Notes: generated from the letters alone by a model not told the origin. Positions 44,993 through 55,569 are shown, numbered from the stretch's first letter. The stretch: DNA of 64,000 nt from Pseudidiomarina insulisalsae (GCF_003987065.1 NZ_PIPY01000001.1:186001-250000); one strand, 5' to 3'. Numbers and translations: made by a program.

Positions 44993-46702
44993 ATGGATGA
45001 CAACATAAATTACTACACTCAACATGCCGAAACGCTGGCAGACCAGTACGACAGCCTCGACTTTGAAGAGGTTCATCATGACTGGCTGGATGTGATTCCC
45101 TCCGAGGGAATGGCATTGGATGTCGGCGCCGGCTCCGGCCGCGATGCCCGCTATCTGGCCAGCAAAGGTTTAAGTGTAGTCGCTGTTGAACCCGCTGCAG
45201 GTATTCGCGAACACGCGCAGCACTATGCTGGCGGCAACTACGGTAGCGGTCAGCCCATTCACTGGCTCGACGACAGCCTGCCCGAACTTAGTCAGGTGCA
45301 AAAGCTACAAACAAAGTTTGATTTAATTCTGCTAAGCGCGGTATGGATGCACATTCCACCGTCTTCGCGCCAACGCAGCTTCCGCAAACTCAGCTCACTG
45401 CTTAAACCTAACGGCAAAATGGTAGTGTCGCTGCGCCACGGCGCCAGCCCTGACGAGCGCACCATGCATCCGGTTTCTGCCGATGAATTGGCGCTGTTTG
45501 CGCAGCAGCAGGGGCTGAGCTTCAAGTTGCTCGAAAAACGCGATGACGCCTTGCAACGTCAGAATGTGAGCTGGCAAACCGTAGTGCTGACCCTGCCCGA
45601 TGACGGAACCGGCGCTTTTCCGCTTATTCGTAATATCGTGGTGAATGACAACAAGTCATCCACCTATAAAGTGGCGTTGCTCAGAACCTTGCTGCGCATT
45701 GCCGAAGGCCACCCCGGCGCCGTGCTGGAGCAAACCAACACGCATGTGTCACTGCCCATGGGACTTGTTGCGCTTTACTGGCTAAAGCTCTATAAGCCAC
45801 TGATTGATCAGCATAGCTTTCAACAAAGCAGCAGTAGCAAGGGCCTTGGCTTTGTTAAAGCAAACGGCTGGCAACAGTTGACGACGTTTACCGCGAACGA
45901 TTTTTACATTGGTGCCTGCTATCGTGATAACGAAGCAGCGCCCCATGTGTATCGCACCCTTAAAGATATCGCCGCAACCATTAAGAACATGCCGGCGAAG
46001 TACATTACCCTGCCGGGCACCAAGACTGAGGTGTTTCAGGTTGAGTTACAGCGCAGCCAGGCACCGAAAGGTGCGCTGGTACTCAATTATGACTTTTTCA
46101 AATCGTTGGGCACGTTTAATGTGCCACGCAGTATCTGGGACGCGCTCTCGCGCTTCAGTGTGTGGATTGAACCTGCACTCGTAAATGAGTGGAGCAACCT
46201 GATGGCAAGCTACGCGCAGAACCAGCAGCGACAACTGTCGCGGGTTGATTTTCTGACGGCCCTGGCGTGGGAAAATCCCGAGCGTACCACCCACCGGGTA
46301 CGCAGCCGTGTTGAGCAGTTAATGGTTCAAGATCAGGTGCGGTGCTGCTGGTCCGGTAGCGCCATTCGTAAATTCGGCTACGCCATTGATCACGCGTTTC
46401 CCTTCTCGCGCTGGCCCAATAACGACCTATGGAACCTGCTGCCCACCAAAACGGTGATTAACGCCAACAAGTCAGATAAACTGCCGACGCCTCGCACGTT
46501 GCTGCAATCGCGCGATTACATTGTTCACTGGTGGCGTCAGGCCTGGCAAGAGCATCGCGATGAGTTCTTTACCCAGGCCAACTTTGCACTGCCAAACCTC
46601 GCGCCCGGCAATCAAAGCTATGACGATGTGTTTGAGGCGCTTGCATTGCAGCGGGACCGGATTAAGTATTTTCAGCAGTTGCAGGATTGGGAAATTGTTT
46701 AA
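44993..46702 (+). CDS. SAM methyltransferase fused to HNH endonuclease domain
   Basis: 569 residues. N-terminal class I methyltransferase (about 1-205): LDVGAGSGRDARYLASKG near 41, then LILLSAVWMHI. A central domain (about 210-430) of unknown type starts FPLIRNIVVNDNKSSTYKVALLR. A C-terminal HNH-like nuclease follows (about 430-530): VRCCWSGSAIRKFGYAIDHAFPFS, DLWNLLPT, VINANKSDKLPT, with the conserved Asp-His and Asn. The pairing of modification and cleavage in one chain suggests a restriction-like or phage-defence enzyme (inference). The next gene is convergent. Confidence 0.85.
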   Translation: MDDNINYYTQHAETLADQYDSLDFEEVHHDWLDVIPSEGMALDVGAGSGRDARYLASKGLSVVAVEPAAGIREHAQHYAGGNYGSGQPIHWLDDSLPELSQVQKLQTKFDLILLSAVWMHIPPSSRQRSFRKLSSLLKPNGKMVVSLRHGASPDERTMHPVSADELALFAQQQGLSFKLLEKRDDALQRQNVSWQTVVLTLPDDGTGAFPLIRNIVVNDNKSSTYKVALLRTLLRIAEGHPGAVLEQTNTHVSLPMGLVALYWLKLYKPLIDQHSFQQSSSSKGLGFVKANGWQQLTTFTANDFYIGACYRDNEAAPHVYRTLKDIAATIKNMPAKYITLPGTKTEVFQVELQRSQAPKGALVLNYDFFKSLGTFNVPRSIWDALSRFSVWIEPALVNEWSNLMASYAQNQQRQLSRVDFLTALAWENPERTTHRVRSRVEQLMVQDQVRCCWSGSAIRKFGYAIDHAFPFSRWPNNDLWNLLPTKTVINANKSDKLPTPRTLLQSRDYIVHWWRQAWQEHRDEFFTQANFALPNLAPGNQSYDDVFEALALQRDRIKYFQQLQDWEIV

Positions 46703-46744
46703 TTAGGTCTATAAAAGATCATTTTTGGTGCACTTCCCGGCTCC

Positions 46745-49700
46745 TCATCGAGCCACCGAGTACTCCTGAAATAACTTTGCCGATAGAGGATGTTTGAGCC
46801 TCCAAGTAATATTCATCGGCCGTTCACCTTCACTTTTCACAAAGGTAACAGGCCCACAGGCTCGATAAGCAGATTCTTTATTTAGTCGAACGAACAGCTG
46901 ATAGCGCCAGCCGTTAGTTTCGCTTTCAAGATAACGACGTCCCGCCGCAGTATGCGGCGCAGCCGTATTTTGCGACTGCCAGTGAAATAACTCGCGACTG
47001 ATCGCATAGTCATCGTAGGCCACTCCTTCATGCAATGCATTTTGCTTGTCTAGTGTGACAAAAAGTAACTCAAGCTTAGCTTCTTGGTCACGCCAAACGC
47101 CTGCTTGAAAAGGAGAGTAACTACTTTCGGTGTAGTAATCGACCGCAGTTAGAATTTCACGAATTTTATAGGCGCTATGAAGCTTTAATCCTGTCGATTC
47201 GAGCTCGGGCACAGTTTGGAACTGCTCGTTGGTAGCGGCATCAAGCGCGTCAGCTAACTCGATTAACTCAGTAAGTAACGCCGGTGTTTCCGCTAGCTCT
47301 TGCAAAAAGCTCGCAACAGACTGGATACCTTGGCCACCCCGAATTTGATACGCCAACATTAATGCACGTTTTTTAGAGAGACTATCTTGGCCTAGCGATC
47401 GTTGGCCAATAGCTCGCATGACGGCCAGGTAATCAGGGTCATCGATGTGCAATACATCTTTAAATCGACGGTTTATGCGAATTTCCTCGTCTGTAGCGTC
47501 GCCCTCGATTAGCTGAGCATCGCGCTTCAACCGGGTCCAGCCAGACGCCCCACTCTTTCGATAAATATCTTCAAATTCTAGCGCCTGTTCACGTACGAAT
47601 TCAGCCAAACATACATCTTGTGCCCCATGTCGGGTGCGGTAACTATGTAGCTCCATTTGCAACCGGCGCCAATTTAGATTTACCGCTTGTCGCAGACTAC
47701 TTAATATTTGCTCACGCGCCTGTTTTTGCAGTTGCAAATAGCAGCCAGGGGGTAGCTGTCCAAAACCCTGTTCAACACCATCAATAATTTGACGGCGAGA
47801 AAGGCCAGTGATGGAGCTGTAAAGAACATCAAAGCGAAAGTCAGACGAATATTGGCCCACAAAATCAAGGATTAGGCAGCTATCTTTTCCCTCGAATAAG
47901 CGTAGCCCTCGCCCTATTTGCTGCTGGAATAAGGTCGCACTTTGTGTCGGACGTAATAAAAGGAGTGTATCGACAAAGGGTAGGTCGACGCCCTCATTGT
48001 AGAGATCGACGGTGACAATGACATTAATTTCCCGTTGCTCGAGCATTTTAGGCAATCGTTTCCGTTCGGCTGAAGGGGTTTGGCCAGTAACGATGGCAGC
48101 TTTAATCCCATGCTTAAGGAAAAACTCTGTCATATATTCAGCATGTGCCACTGACACACAGAAAGCCAAAGCACGGCAGCTTTCTATATCACTAACATGC
48201 TCATGCCAGGCGCGAACGATAGCCATTGCACGAGCCGATTCTCCAGTAAGCAAGTGTTCTAACTGTGCTACTTCATTGGCCGCACGCCAATTCACTTCTG
48301 AATAATCGACTCCGTCAGCACAAGCGTAATACTCAAAGGGTGCAAGCAGTTGCTGATCTAGCGCATGCCATAAGCGCATTTGCGCAGCTGGCGTTCCATC
48401 GGGCCGAGAGTCAAAGTGGTGGAGAATGTTTAGGCCGTCCCCCCGTTCTGGCGTTGCGGTTAATCCGAGCAAGTATTTGGGAGCAACGTTTTCGATAAGC
48501 CGTTTAAAGGTGGAGGCTTCTACGTGGTGGCACTCATCTATAATCACCACATTCCAATAATCTACACCAAGTTGCTCAACCAAGTTACGGCTGTTCACGC
48601 TCTGAATAGTTGCAAATAAATGGTTATGTGACTCTGGCTCATGGCCACCTCCAAGATAGTCACCAAAATTGCTGTCACGCAAAACATGCCGAAACGTGAG
48701 CATCGATTGGCGAATAATTTCATCACGGTGCGCCACAAACAGTAGCCTTGGCTTTCCTCCCTCCTGCTGACAAAGTCGTTTGTAATCGAACGCTGCCATA
48801 ACGGTTTTACCAGTGCCAGTAGCAGCGACAAGAAGATTGCGGTAACGCCCATGAGCACGTTCATTTGCTAGTTGGTCAAGGATGATTTGTTGGAAAGGCT
48901 TAGGTTGAATATCAAAAAATGTCGTAATGACGTTATCGTCGTACTGCGGGCCACCACGCTCTCGACTTAGAGCTTGGCGCAGCTCTTGAACATGCGTTTG
49001 ATTACTTGGATCATAAAGCTGAAACTCTTCGTCTTGCCATAGCGTCTCGAAATGCGCACGGGCTCTTTGGTAAAGGAACTCCTGCCCATTTTCTGTGAAC
49101 TTTACAGTCCACTCAAGGCCACCCATGAGGGCTGCACCGGAGAGGTTAGCACTACCTACATAAGCGGATCCAAATCCTGTATCACGTTCAAAGATCCATG
49201 CTTTCGCGTGAAGCCTATTCCTACGTCCATCCAGTGAAACCTTGACCTCACAATTTGGAAGCTCAGCAAGCATATCGACCGCTTTTAAATCGGTCGCGCC
49301 CGTATAGGTCGTTGTAATTATGCGTAGACTGGTTCGCGAAACCTCTTGTGCGTTTACGGCTGTTATTTCACGAAGGAGATTAATGATTTTACGTACACCG
49401 GAGACAGTAATGAAGCTCATCAGAATGTCGACGTGCCGGCAGCTTGAGAGTTCGGCTTGAAGCTCGTGAAAGAGCGCAGGAGAATCCTTTCCTGATGTAA
49501 AGAGCCAGGGTTGTGCCATTCCGACGCTCGGCAAATTTAGAGTCTCAGTCGGATGATGAAGCGCTCTTAAAATTTCAGGCGGTTTTTGATAACGCGACGA
49601 CGCCTTGCCACCTGTTAACTGACGTGCGTAAACAATAAGATCATTTAAAATTTCGATCTGTCGAAATAGTCGCTCGTCTTGCCGACCACCGTCATGCTGC

Positions 49701-49861
49701 AGCTCAGCTAACGCATCGGAGATTTCTTCGGTAAGCACTTCGGCAAGGTGACGGCTACTGGTCGTTAGATCTAACCTCTCGCTCACTTCGACAAGCCCAG
49801 ACTCTTCAATAGCTTTTTGTAGCGCCTCGCTTTTTAAAAGCTCATAAAATCCCTGCTTCAT
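46745..49861 (-). CDS. PLD-helicase-DUF3427 protein
   Basis: 1,038 residues. Order: a phospholipase-D-like nuclease domain (about 110-270) with HAKAWIFERDTGFGSAYVGSANLSG, the HxK...GSxN motif; a superfamily-2 helicase (about 325-690) with ATGTGKTVMA, IIDECHHVEA, LGLTATPERGDG and QQIGRGLRLFEGKD; then DUF3427 to the end. Proteins of this architecture are typical residents of defence islands and are probably nucleic-acid-processing nucleases. Its 3' end faces the methyltransferase-HNH gene 42 bp away. Confidence 0.92.
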   Translation of the reverse strand: MKQGFYELLKSEALQKAIEESGLVEVSERLDLTTSSRHLAEVLTEEISDALAELQHDGGRQDERLFRQIEILNDLIVYARQLTGGKASSRYQKPPEILRALHHPTETLNLPSVGMAQPWLFTSGKDSPALFHELQAELSSCRHVDILMSFITVSGVRKIINLLREITAVNAQEVSRTSLRIITTTYTGATDLKAVDMLAELPNCEVKVSLDGRRNRLHAKAWIFERDTGFGSAYVGSANLSGAALMGGLEWTVKFTENGQEFLYQRARAHFETLWQDEEFQLYDPSNQTHVQELRQALSRERGGPQYDDNVITTFFDIQPKPFQQIILDQLANERAHGRYRNLLVAATGTGKTVMAAFDYKRLCQQEGGKPRLLFVAHRDEIIRQSMLTFRHVLRDSNFGDYLGGGHEPESHNHLFATIQSVNSRNLVEQLGVDYWNVVIIDECHHVEASTFKRLIENVAPKYLLGLTATPERGDGLNILHHFDSRPDGTPAAQMRLWHALDQQLLAPFEYYACADGVDYSEVNWRAANEVAQLEHLLTGESARAMAIVRAWHEHVSDIESCRALAFCVSVAHAEYMTEFFLKHGIKAAIVTGQTPSAERKRLPKMLEQREINVIVTVDLYNEGVDLPFVDTLLLLRPTQSATLFQQQIGRGLRLFEGKDSCLILDFVGQYSSDFRFDVLYSSITGLSRRQIIDGVEQGFGQLPPGCYLQLQKQAREQILSSLRQAVNLNWRRLQMELHSYRTRHGAQDVCLAEFVREQALEFEDIYRKSGASGWTRLKRDAQLIEGDATDEEIRINRRFKDVLHIDDPDYLAVMRAIGQRSLGQDSLSKKRALMLAYQIRGGQGIQSVASFLQELAETPALLTELIELADALDAATNEQFQTVPELESTGLKLHSAYKIREILTAVDYYTESSYSPFQAGVWRDQEAKLELLFVTLDKQNALHEGVAYDDYAISRELFHWQSQNTAAPHTAAGRRYLESETNGWRYQLFVRLNKESAYRACGPVTFVKSEGERPMNITWRLKHPLSAKLFQEYSVAR

Positions 49862-49962
49862 TAAATGTTGTCCCTAGCTGAGTAATACTTAGGTTAAGGT
49901 GCCAGGTTTAGGTTACTTGAGCAAGCGCATGAAAGTCCTAAAAAAATGAGCCGCTATAAAAG

Positions 49963-50745
49963 TCATGCCCTGTTCGAACGTATAAATCTACTCAAGTGGT
50001 AAGCGTATAAATGAACGTCTTCTGGCTCGATTTGCTTGGGTTGGTTTTCGATGAAAGCTGGCAAGGCTTTTGGATTTAATACCCAGACTTTGGTCCGGCG
50101 TGTATCAGGGCTATTGATGTACCAGCCCGGATATACCACTACACCGCGAATCGGTAACTTTCGTCCGGTCGACTCGCTGAGCAGCTCACCAAGCCAATAA
50201 CTGGCCGCGTTCACTTGTGTCACCGGGTCGCCTTTGATTGGTTTGCCATGATGCTTAACCTGTACTCCGTCGAACTCCAGTTCTGACTTTCCTTTTTCCG
50301 GTTTGGACATCATTTTGGTTTCGATGACGTAAATTCCTGAGGAGTGTATGACGACGTGATCAAGATTAAACTTCTCACCTTCAATATCATGAAATACTTG
50401 TGCACCGTTTACACGAAGTCGCTCAAGGAATTGGCCTACGGCTTTTTCGCCGGCAATGCCTAGTTTTATTTTATTGACAGCGCGCAAGCCACGAACCATT
50501 TTCCAAGCAGCAATTGCCACAATCCCCAGAGCAACCACCGAGACTAAAATTGGACTGGGTAGAGTTTCAAAATACCATCGATACCATTCATATATGGCCA
50601 GAACGACAGCCACTGTGGCAATCATGTAAAAAAACAAGACATCGTCCAACAAGGTATCTATTAAACGTTTCTCTAATGACTGGCCGGGGTTGCGTAATGG
50701 CTTAGACTTTAAAGGAGACTTTTTAGCTCTTGAATTTTTAAGCAT
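49963..50745 (-). CDS. NERD-domain membrane protein
   Basis: 260 residues. Two hydrophobic segments at about 35-50 and 62-82 are followed by a NERD nuclease-related domain: IAGEKAVGQFLERLR, HDIEGEKFNLDHVVIHSSGIYVIETKM with the Asp...Glu-Thr-Lys catalytic pattern, and VVVYPGWYI. NERD is a restriction-endonuclease-like fold of uncertain activity. Upstream of, and on the same strand as, the helicase gene (101-bp gap). Confidence 0.87.
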   Translation of the reverse strand: MLKNSRAKKSPLKSKPLRNPGQSLEKRLIDTLLDDVLFFYMIATVAVVLAIYEWYRWYFETLPSPILVSVVALGIVAIAAWKMVRGLRAVNKIKLGIAGEKAVGQFLERLRVNGAQVFHDIEGEKFNLDHVVIHSSGIYVIETKMMSKPEKGKSELEFDGVQVKHHGKPIKGDPVTQVNAASYWLGELLSESTGRKLPIRGVVVYPGWYINSPDTRRTKVWVLNPKALPAFIENQPKQIEPEDVHLYAYHLSRFIRSNRA

Positions 50746-50795
50746 CGATAATCGCCCAGAAGCACTCGTTCAAACGCACCTCACGCCAAACCATT

Positions 50796-51155
50796 TTAAA
50801 CATTCAACGCTCTAGGAGCTCCCCGAGTCAAGCGCCATGCGCCAGCAATGATTAGTAAGACTATGTGAAAGCCTACGTACGCCCAGTATAGCTCTCCAGT
50901 TTCGGTTGGTGATTCCGTTACATGTCGGGCCGTATCAAAGGCTCCCGATGATGCGGCATCACTTAATAAAATGCTTGGGCTCAGAAAGGCTGTGTTAATG
51001 ATATTTATTCCAAAGGTTATCCCTGACAGAGTTGGTTGAGATCGAAAAGATATTAAAGCCAGCACACTACAAAGCATGGCGATGAACACTCCTCCTACCG
51101 GGATAAAGATAGAAAGTCCACCGAAAATGAGGGCGATAATTGCTAGCGCTTTCAT
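50796..51155 (-). CDS. Small hydrophobic membrane protein, unknown
   Basis: 119 residues with about three membrane segments (LAIIALIFGGLSIFIPVGGV, MLCSVLALISF and WAYVGFHIVLLIIAGAW). The middle part resembles small DUF4190-like membrane proteins, but I am not certain. It is 50 bp upstream of the NERD gene on the same strand. Confidence 0.6.
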   Translation of the reverse strand: MKALAIIALIFGGLSIFIPVGGVFIAMLCSVLALISFRSQPTLSGITFGINIINTAFLSPSILLSDAASSGAFDTARHVTESPTETGELYWAYVGFHIVLLIIAGAWRLTRGAPRALNV

Positions 51156-51337
51156 ACATACTCTCCAATTTTATTAATATAGCGACTTATATTTAGTAGT
51201 GGTTATACGCACAGCAAACAACATTAAACCACAAATAAATATTACGCAATATTAACATGCGCAGTATATTAGCCCCTTTTCAAAACGGACACTCGTTTGT
51301 TAAGCGATAGGCGTAGACCTATCTTTAAGGAGTGTTT

Positions 51338-51457
51338 ATGGAGCGTATAGAAATTTTCACTGGTGAACAACGCCGTCGTCGTTATACTCCGCAGGAAAAG
51401 CAAAATTTGTTAATTTTCGCTATACTCGCGCCGGGTTTCGACCTGTGCCGGAGGTAG
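51338..51457 (+). pseudogene. IS66-type tnpA fragment
   Basis: The ATG at 51338, after GGAG, opens MERIEIFTGEQRRRR, the characteristic start of IS66-family TnpA. The frame ends at a TAG after 39 codons and the following bases read as TnpA-like (PVPEVARGSL) only in another frame, so it is a decayed remnant. A GTTAAGCG element just upstream may be part of the left IS end. Confidence 0.75.
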
Positions 51458-51563
51458 CTCGCGGTTCATTATCGGCTCAAGCGCAAACTGCACTTCGAGG
51501 ATCAAGTGTCAATGGCCATTAAAATTGATCCACTTTTGGCCAATAAAATTGACCCACCTGCGA

Positions 51564-52206
<643 letters not shown>

Positions 52207-52302
52207 CCGGTTCTCACTGTTGAAAACCGGACAAATTAACTTGGCGATATGCGGACATTTCAATCTGGTGAAAACCGGACATTTTAAGTTGGTGTTGACA
52301 GT

Positions 52303-52530
52303 ATTAACTTTGTGACACCGGGTAGCCAGCACCGTGGTGAAGATAACGCCATATTGGCGGCACGCGCCGCGTTATATGAGCAACAAAAACGCAGCCGTCC
52401 GGAGCGCTGGTCAGGCAACACCAGAGACTGGACCCCCGTTGGTGACGTTGCGCTGAATCCCTCCAATGTCGAGGAAATTAAGCGTAATACTGCGATTGCT
52501 CGAAACAGGTTTTTTGGACAATTCGGTTGA
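52303..52530 (+). pseudogene. IS3-type transposase C-terminal fragment
   Basis: About 75 codons with HRGEDNAIL, RPERWSGNTRDW and VALNPSNVEE, the end pattern of IS3-family (DDE) transposases. The 5' part is replaced by the IS21-type end at 52300, so one IS was inserted into another. Confidence 0.75.
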
Positions 52531-52898
52531 AAAACACCGCCCCCTCTCTTAGTCCAATCGATAGTGGGCCTAAAACAAGGAAGTGCAATGAGCTGTAACA
52601 TTGCTGGGTCAGAACTTTATAGGAGCATTTGTAGTTAAAACTTTCACAAGAAAACCCATATGCAACGTTTTAAATCTAAAGCTTGCATATAAAGTCTTCT
52701 ATGCAACTTTCTTACACTAACCCAGTTATGGCTAAATAATGCTGAAATTCGTTGAAAGTCATCTAAGATAACTCTTATGCAAGGTTCCCCACCTCTAACT
52801 TTAATATAGGATATGTATACAAAGCTGGGTAGAACCCCATTTTGACAATAGCTAGATCAGGCTACTCAAACGATCCAGTTACTCCATTCGTAGCATTA
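52531..52898. other. AT-rich spacer without a recognised gene
   Basis: No convincing ORF. The only structure seen is an inverted repeat, ATATGCAA at 52658-52665 and TTGCATAT at 52683-52690. It separates IS remnants from the next minus-strand gene and may be decayed mobile DNA. Confidence 0.5.
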
Positions 52899-53324
52899 TC
52901 AATTTTCATCTATATCCCAAAACTTTTCTGAGTCTTCAGCCTGCGCTATAAAAAACTCAATATGGGTTTTACGACGCGACCGGTCTTGTTGAGTTAAACG
53001 TTCCATACATGATCTTAATGCAGAAGCGTCTTCCCGATCAGCTTTTCTAATTTCGGCCATTAATTGACCGTCTTTAACGACGACAATCGTACCTTTACCA
53101 CTGTCGATTTGGATTTCGCCTTCGATCAGATGCAGGGTACTGCTTGGCAAGTACTCGTCGAACCCCCTGGTGATCAACAGCCCATGACTCAGCTCCTTAC
53201 ACTGAACAAATGGCACCGATATTGCGAATTTTTTATTACCCTCTGGATAAACAACAGCCACAGCTGCACCATCAAGAAGCTCATGAATAGCGCGATTTAC
53301 TCGATCATTAATTGCATAAAGCAT
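52899..53324 (-). CDS. Hypothetical protein, unknown
   Basis: 141 residues, no signal peptide or membrane segment. A strand-rich N-terminal part (AAVAVVYPEGNKKFAISVPF, LIEGEIQIDSGKGTIVVVKDG) is followed by a charged helical C-terminal part (RKADREDASALRSCMERLTQQDRSRRK, seen in two blocks). Family not recognised. The 200 bp upstream to 53524 holds no gene I can support. Confidence 0.6.
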   Translation of the reverse strand: MLYAINDRVNRAIHELLDGAAVAVVYPEGNKKFAISVPFVQCKELSHGLLITRGFDEYLPSSTLHLIEGEIQIDSGKGTIVVVKDGQLMAEIRKADREDASALRSCMERLTQQDRSRRKTHIEFFIAQAEDSEKFWDIDEN

Positions 53325-53524
53325 TGTGTTTTTGTCTCAAGTAATATCCTACGGTTTCTCTACCCACTAATGCTCATCTGTATAATCTCTGACAGCCTTA
53401 TTAAATTCGTAACGCTCTCTGGGAGACGAATGTTTCTGCTTGGGGTCGGCAATCAAACATTTCCCATCAGAGGGTTCTCAGCTGGAAATGATTTAGATGT
53501 AGCTCTCGCAGGCGAGCCTGAGTA

Positions 53525-54433
53525 TTAGTCTGTAACCAACTGTTTTATTAGGCTCAAGATATATTCAAGCTGGCTATCGTCCTGCACTTCAACTAAATAA
53601 TCACCGGTCCCCCAATGTCCAATCTTCGACACGTCCTTCGCTAAATTTTTGGGATCATCTAAGGTGCCAACCTTAGCGCCAAGATATAGCTTAAGTTTGT
53701 TCTTCTTTATCTCTATACAAACGATATTTCCATTCTTTTTCAACGCAATATAGTTTTTCTGAGGCCTAACTTCGATATCGTCAGACAAATCCACTATGGA
53801 GTCCCTAAACTTTTCGTACAGCTCGTGCATGTCATCAGAAATATCGTTCAAATGATCTGTCTCTGTGTACGTTTTGATCTCGCTGACTACTTTATCAAGC
53901 GAGCCATTTTTAGGTGTCATGGCCTTTATGCTCGTTGCTGAACCATTTTGCTTGATCTGAGTCACTGCAACAGTCCCATTTTCAAAACGTTGCACTTCCC
54001 AAAGCTCAATGCCAATGTCTTTAAAGTTTGTAGCCTGAATTTGATTCTGAGTGAACGATGGGGAAACAAAAGCAACACGTGTTTGGCTCCAGTCAATCTC
54101 GGCCATTTTCATGTGCTTGTTGAAGTGTTCGTTATACGTGACAAGAAATTCTGCTTTATTTTCAAGCATTAAACTTAGATAGCTAAAGCCTTGGTCAATT
54201 ACACTATTATTTTTACCGCGCTTGTACTCGATGATAATAAATGAATTTGACTGCTCGTCAAAAGCAAGTGTATCAATTCTTTTGTTTTTAATCGTATGTT
54301 CACTTTTTACAAAGGTTAACCCCATTAGCTCATTTAAGTTCTTCTCAAAGAAGCTTTGTAAAGAGCGCTCTAACTTGAAAGGCGAGCTTTTAACTCGTTG
54401 GATACCTGATGAGTTAACCGAGTACAATTTCAT
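53525..54433 (-). CDS. Nuclease-like protein with C-terminal DUF5655
   Basis: 302 residues. The N-terminal half has the restriction-endonuclease-like pattern RIDTLAFDEQSNSFIIIEYKRGKN (residues about 52-75), with Asp and Glu-x-Lys in place, as in DUF91/NucS-like nucleases. The C-terminal half (YEKFRDSIVDLSDDIEV...YLVEVQDDSQLEYILSLIKQ) is DUF5655, often paired with such nucleases. The gene is AT-rich relative to core genes, as expected for transferred DNA. Right edge of the island. Confidence 0.82.
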   Translation of the reverse strand: MKLYSVNSSGIQRVKSSPFKLERSLQSFFEKNLNELMGLTFVKSEHTIKNKRIDTLAFDEQSNSFIIIEYKRGKNNSVIDQGFSYLSLMLENKAEFLVTYNEHFNKHMKMAEIDWSQTRVAFVSPSFTQNQIQATNFKDIGIELWEVQRFENGTVAVTQIKQNGSATSIKAMTPKNGSLDKVVSEIKTYTETDHLNDISDDMHELYEKFRDSIVDLSDDIEVRPQKNYIALKKNGNIVCIEIKKNKLKLYLGAKVGTLDDPKNLAKDVSKIGHWGTGDYLVEVQDDSQLEYILSLIKQLVTD

Positions 54434-54624
54434 GTTAATCCCTTACGTAAATTTCGTCTTCAGTAATTTATATTGGTTCAGGTTCTAGGGTGGGAGATCC
54501 TACGCATCAGCTAATCCTGCTTACTCTTCTAGTCTCCTACGTTGCCGCTGCACCCCGTAGGTGCGCCTACGAAAAGGTCACTTAAATAAAAGATAACATT
54601 ATTGCGAGCCCCGCAGCTTCACCA

Positions 54625-55488
54625 CTACTCAATATTTTGGATCTGCTCCCGCATCTGCTCAATCAATACCTTCAACTCCACCGCAGCAGCGGTAATATCA
54701 GCATTAATCGACTTCGAGCCCAAGGTATTCGCTTCGCGGTTAAACTCTTGCATCATGAAGTCGAGGCGGCGGCCGCAGGCGCCGCCTTTGCGCAGAATTT
54801 TGCGGGTTTCGATCACGTGGGTGTCGAGGCGGTCGAGCTCTTCGGCAACGTCAGTTTTTTGCGCCAGCATGACCATTTCGGCTTCCAGGCGCTGTGGGTC
54901 CAGTTCGACTTTGGCGTCTTCTAAGCGGGTGCGTAAGCGCTCACGTTGCCACTCCAGTACTTCTGGCATGCGCTTGCGTACCAGGGCGACCTGATCGGAC
55001 ACGCCTTCCAGGCGCTCTTCAATTAAGCGCTCCAGCGCTTTACCTTCGCTTTCGCGGTTGGCAATAAACTCACGCAGGGTGTCGTCGAAAGCCGCCAGAA
55101 TTTCGTTCTGAATGGCGTCCATGTCCGCTTCGTCCTGGGCGACGACACCCGGCCAGCGCAGCACGTCAATCGGGTTCAGGTACGACGACGAGCTTTGGTT
55201 GGCGACCCAGTTGGCACTGGAGATCACGCTTTTGGCCAGCTCTTCGTTCAGTTGCAGACCGCCCTCGGCGCTTTGCTCAATATTCACCCGCAGGTTGCAT
55301 TCAACTTTGCCGCGTTGCAGTTGTTTACGCAGCTTTTCGCGCAGCAGGTTCTCCATGCCGCGGAACTGCTCGGGCATGCGGAAAAAGGTCTCTAAAAAGC
55401 GTTGGTTTACCGAGCGCATCTCCCACGTTGCTGTGCCCCATTCGGCTTTCAGTTCGTGGCGCGCGTAGCCAGTCATGCTTTGAATCAT
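54625..55488 (-). CDS. yicC: YicC-family endoribonuclease
   Basis: 287 residues, full length. Start IQSMTGYARHELKAEWGTATWEMRSVNQRF and end REANTLGSKSINADITAAAVELKVLIEQMREQIQN (seen in blocks) are the family hallmarks. YicC proteins cleave RNA and influence sRNA stability in E. coli. Divergent from rph, the conserved arrangement in proteobacteria. Confidence 0.95.
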   Translation of the reverse strand: MIQSMTGYARHELKAEWGTATWEMRSVNQRFLETFFRMPEQFRGMENLLREKLRKQLQRGKVECNLRVNIEQSAEGGLQLNEELAKSVISSANWVANQSSSSYLNPIDVLRWPGVVAQDEADMDAIQNEILAAFDDTLREFIANRESEGKALERLIEERLEGVSDQVALVRKRMPEVLEWQRERLRTRLEDAKVELDPQRLEAEMVMLAQKTDVAEELDRLDTHVIETRKILRKGGACGRRLDFMMQEFNREANTLGSKSINADITAAAVELKVLIEQMREQIQNIE

Positions 55489-55560
55489 GTGCCATTCCTT
55501 TCATTTTCAGTTAGCGCTAGTTTACCACCGAACGTGGGCGGATACAGCTACCTGAATTTC

Positions 55561-55569
55561 TGCTATAAT
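55561..55569 (+). promoter_or_regulatory. Extended -10 promoter of rph
   Basis: TGCTATAAT is a perfect extended -10 element 63 bp before the rph start; the -35 (GATACA at 55541) is weak, as is common for extended -10 promoters. Confidence 0.6.

Noticed and set aside
53064-53528. 154-codon plus-strand frame overlapping two minus-strand genes
   Set aside because: No ribosome site and an atypical protein composition; mostly a shadow of the genes at 52899 and 53525.
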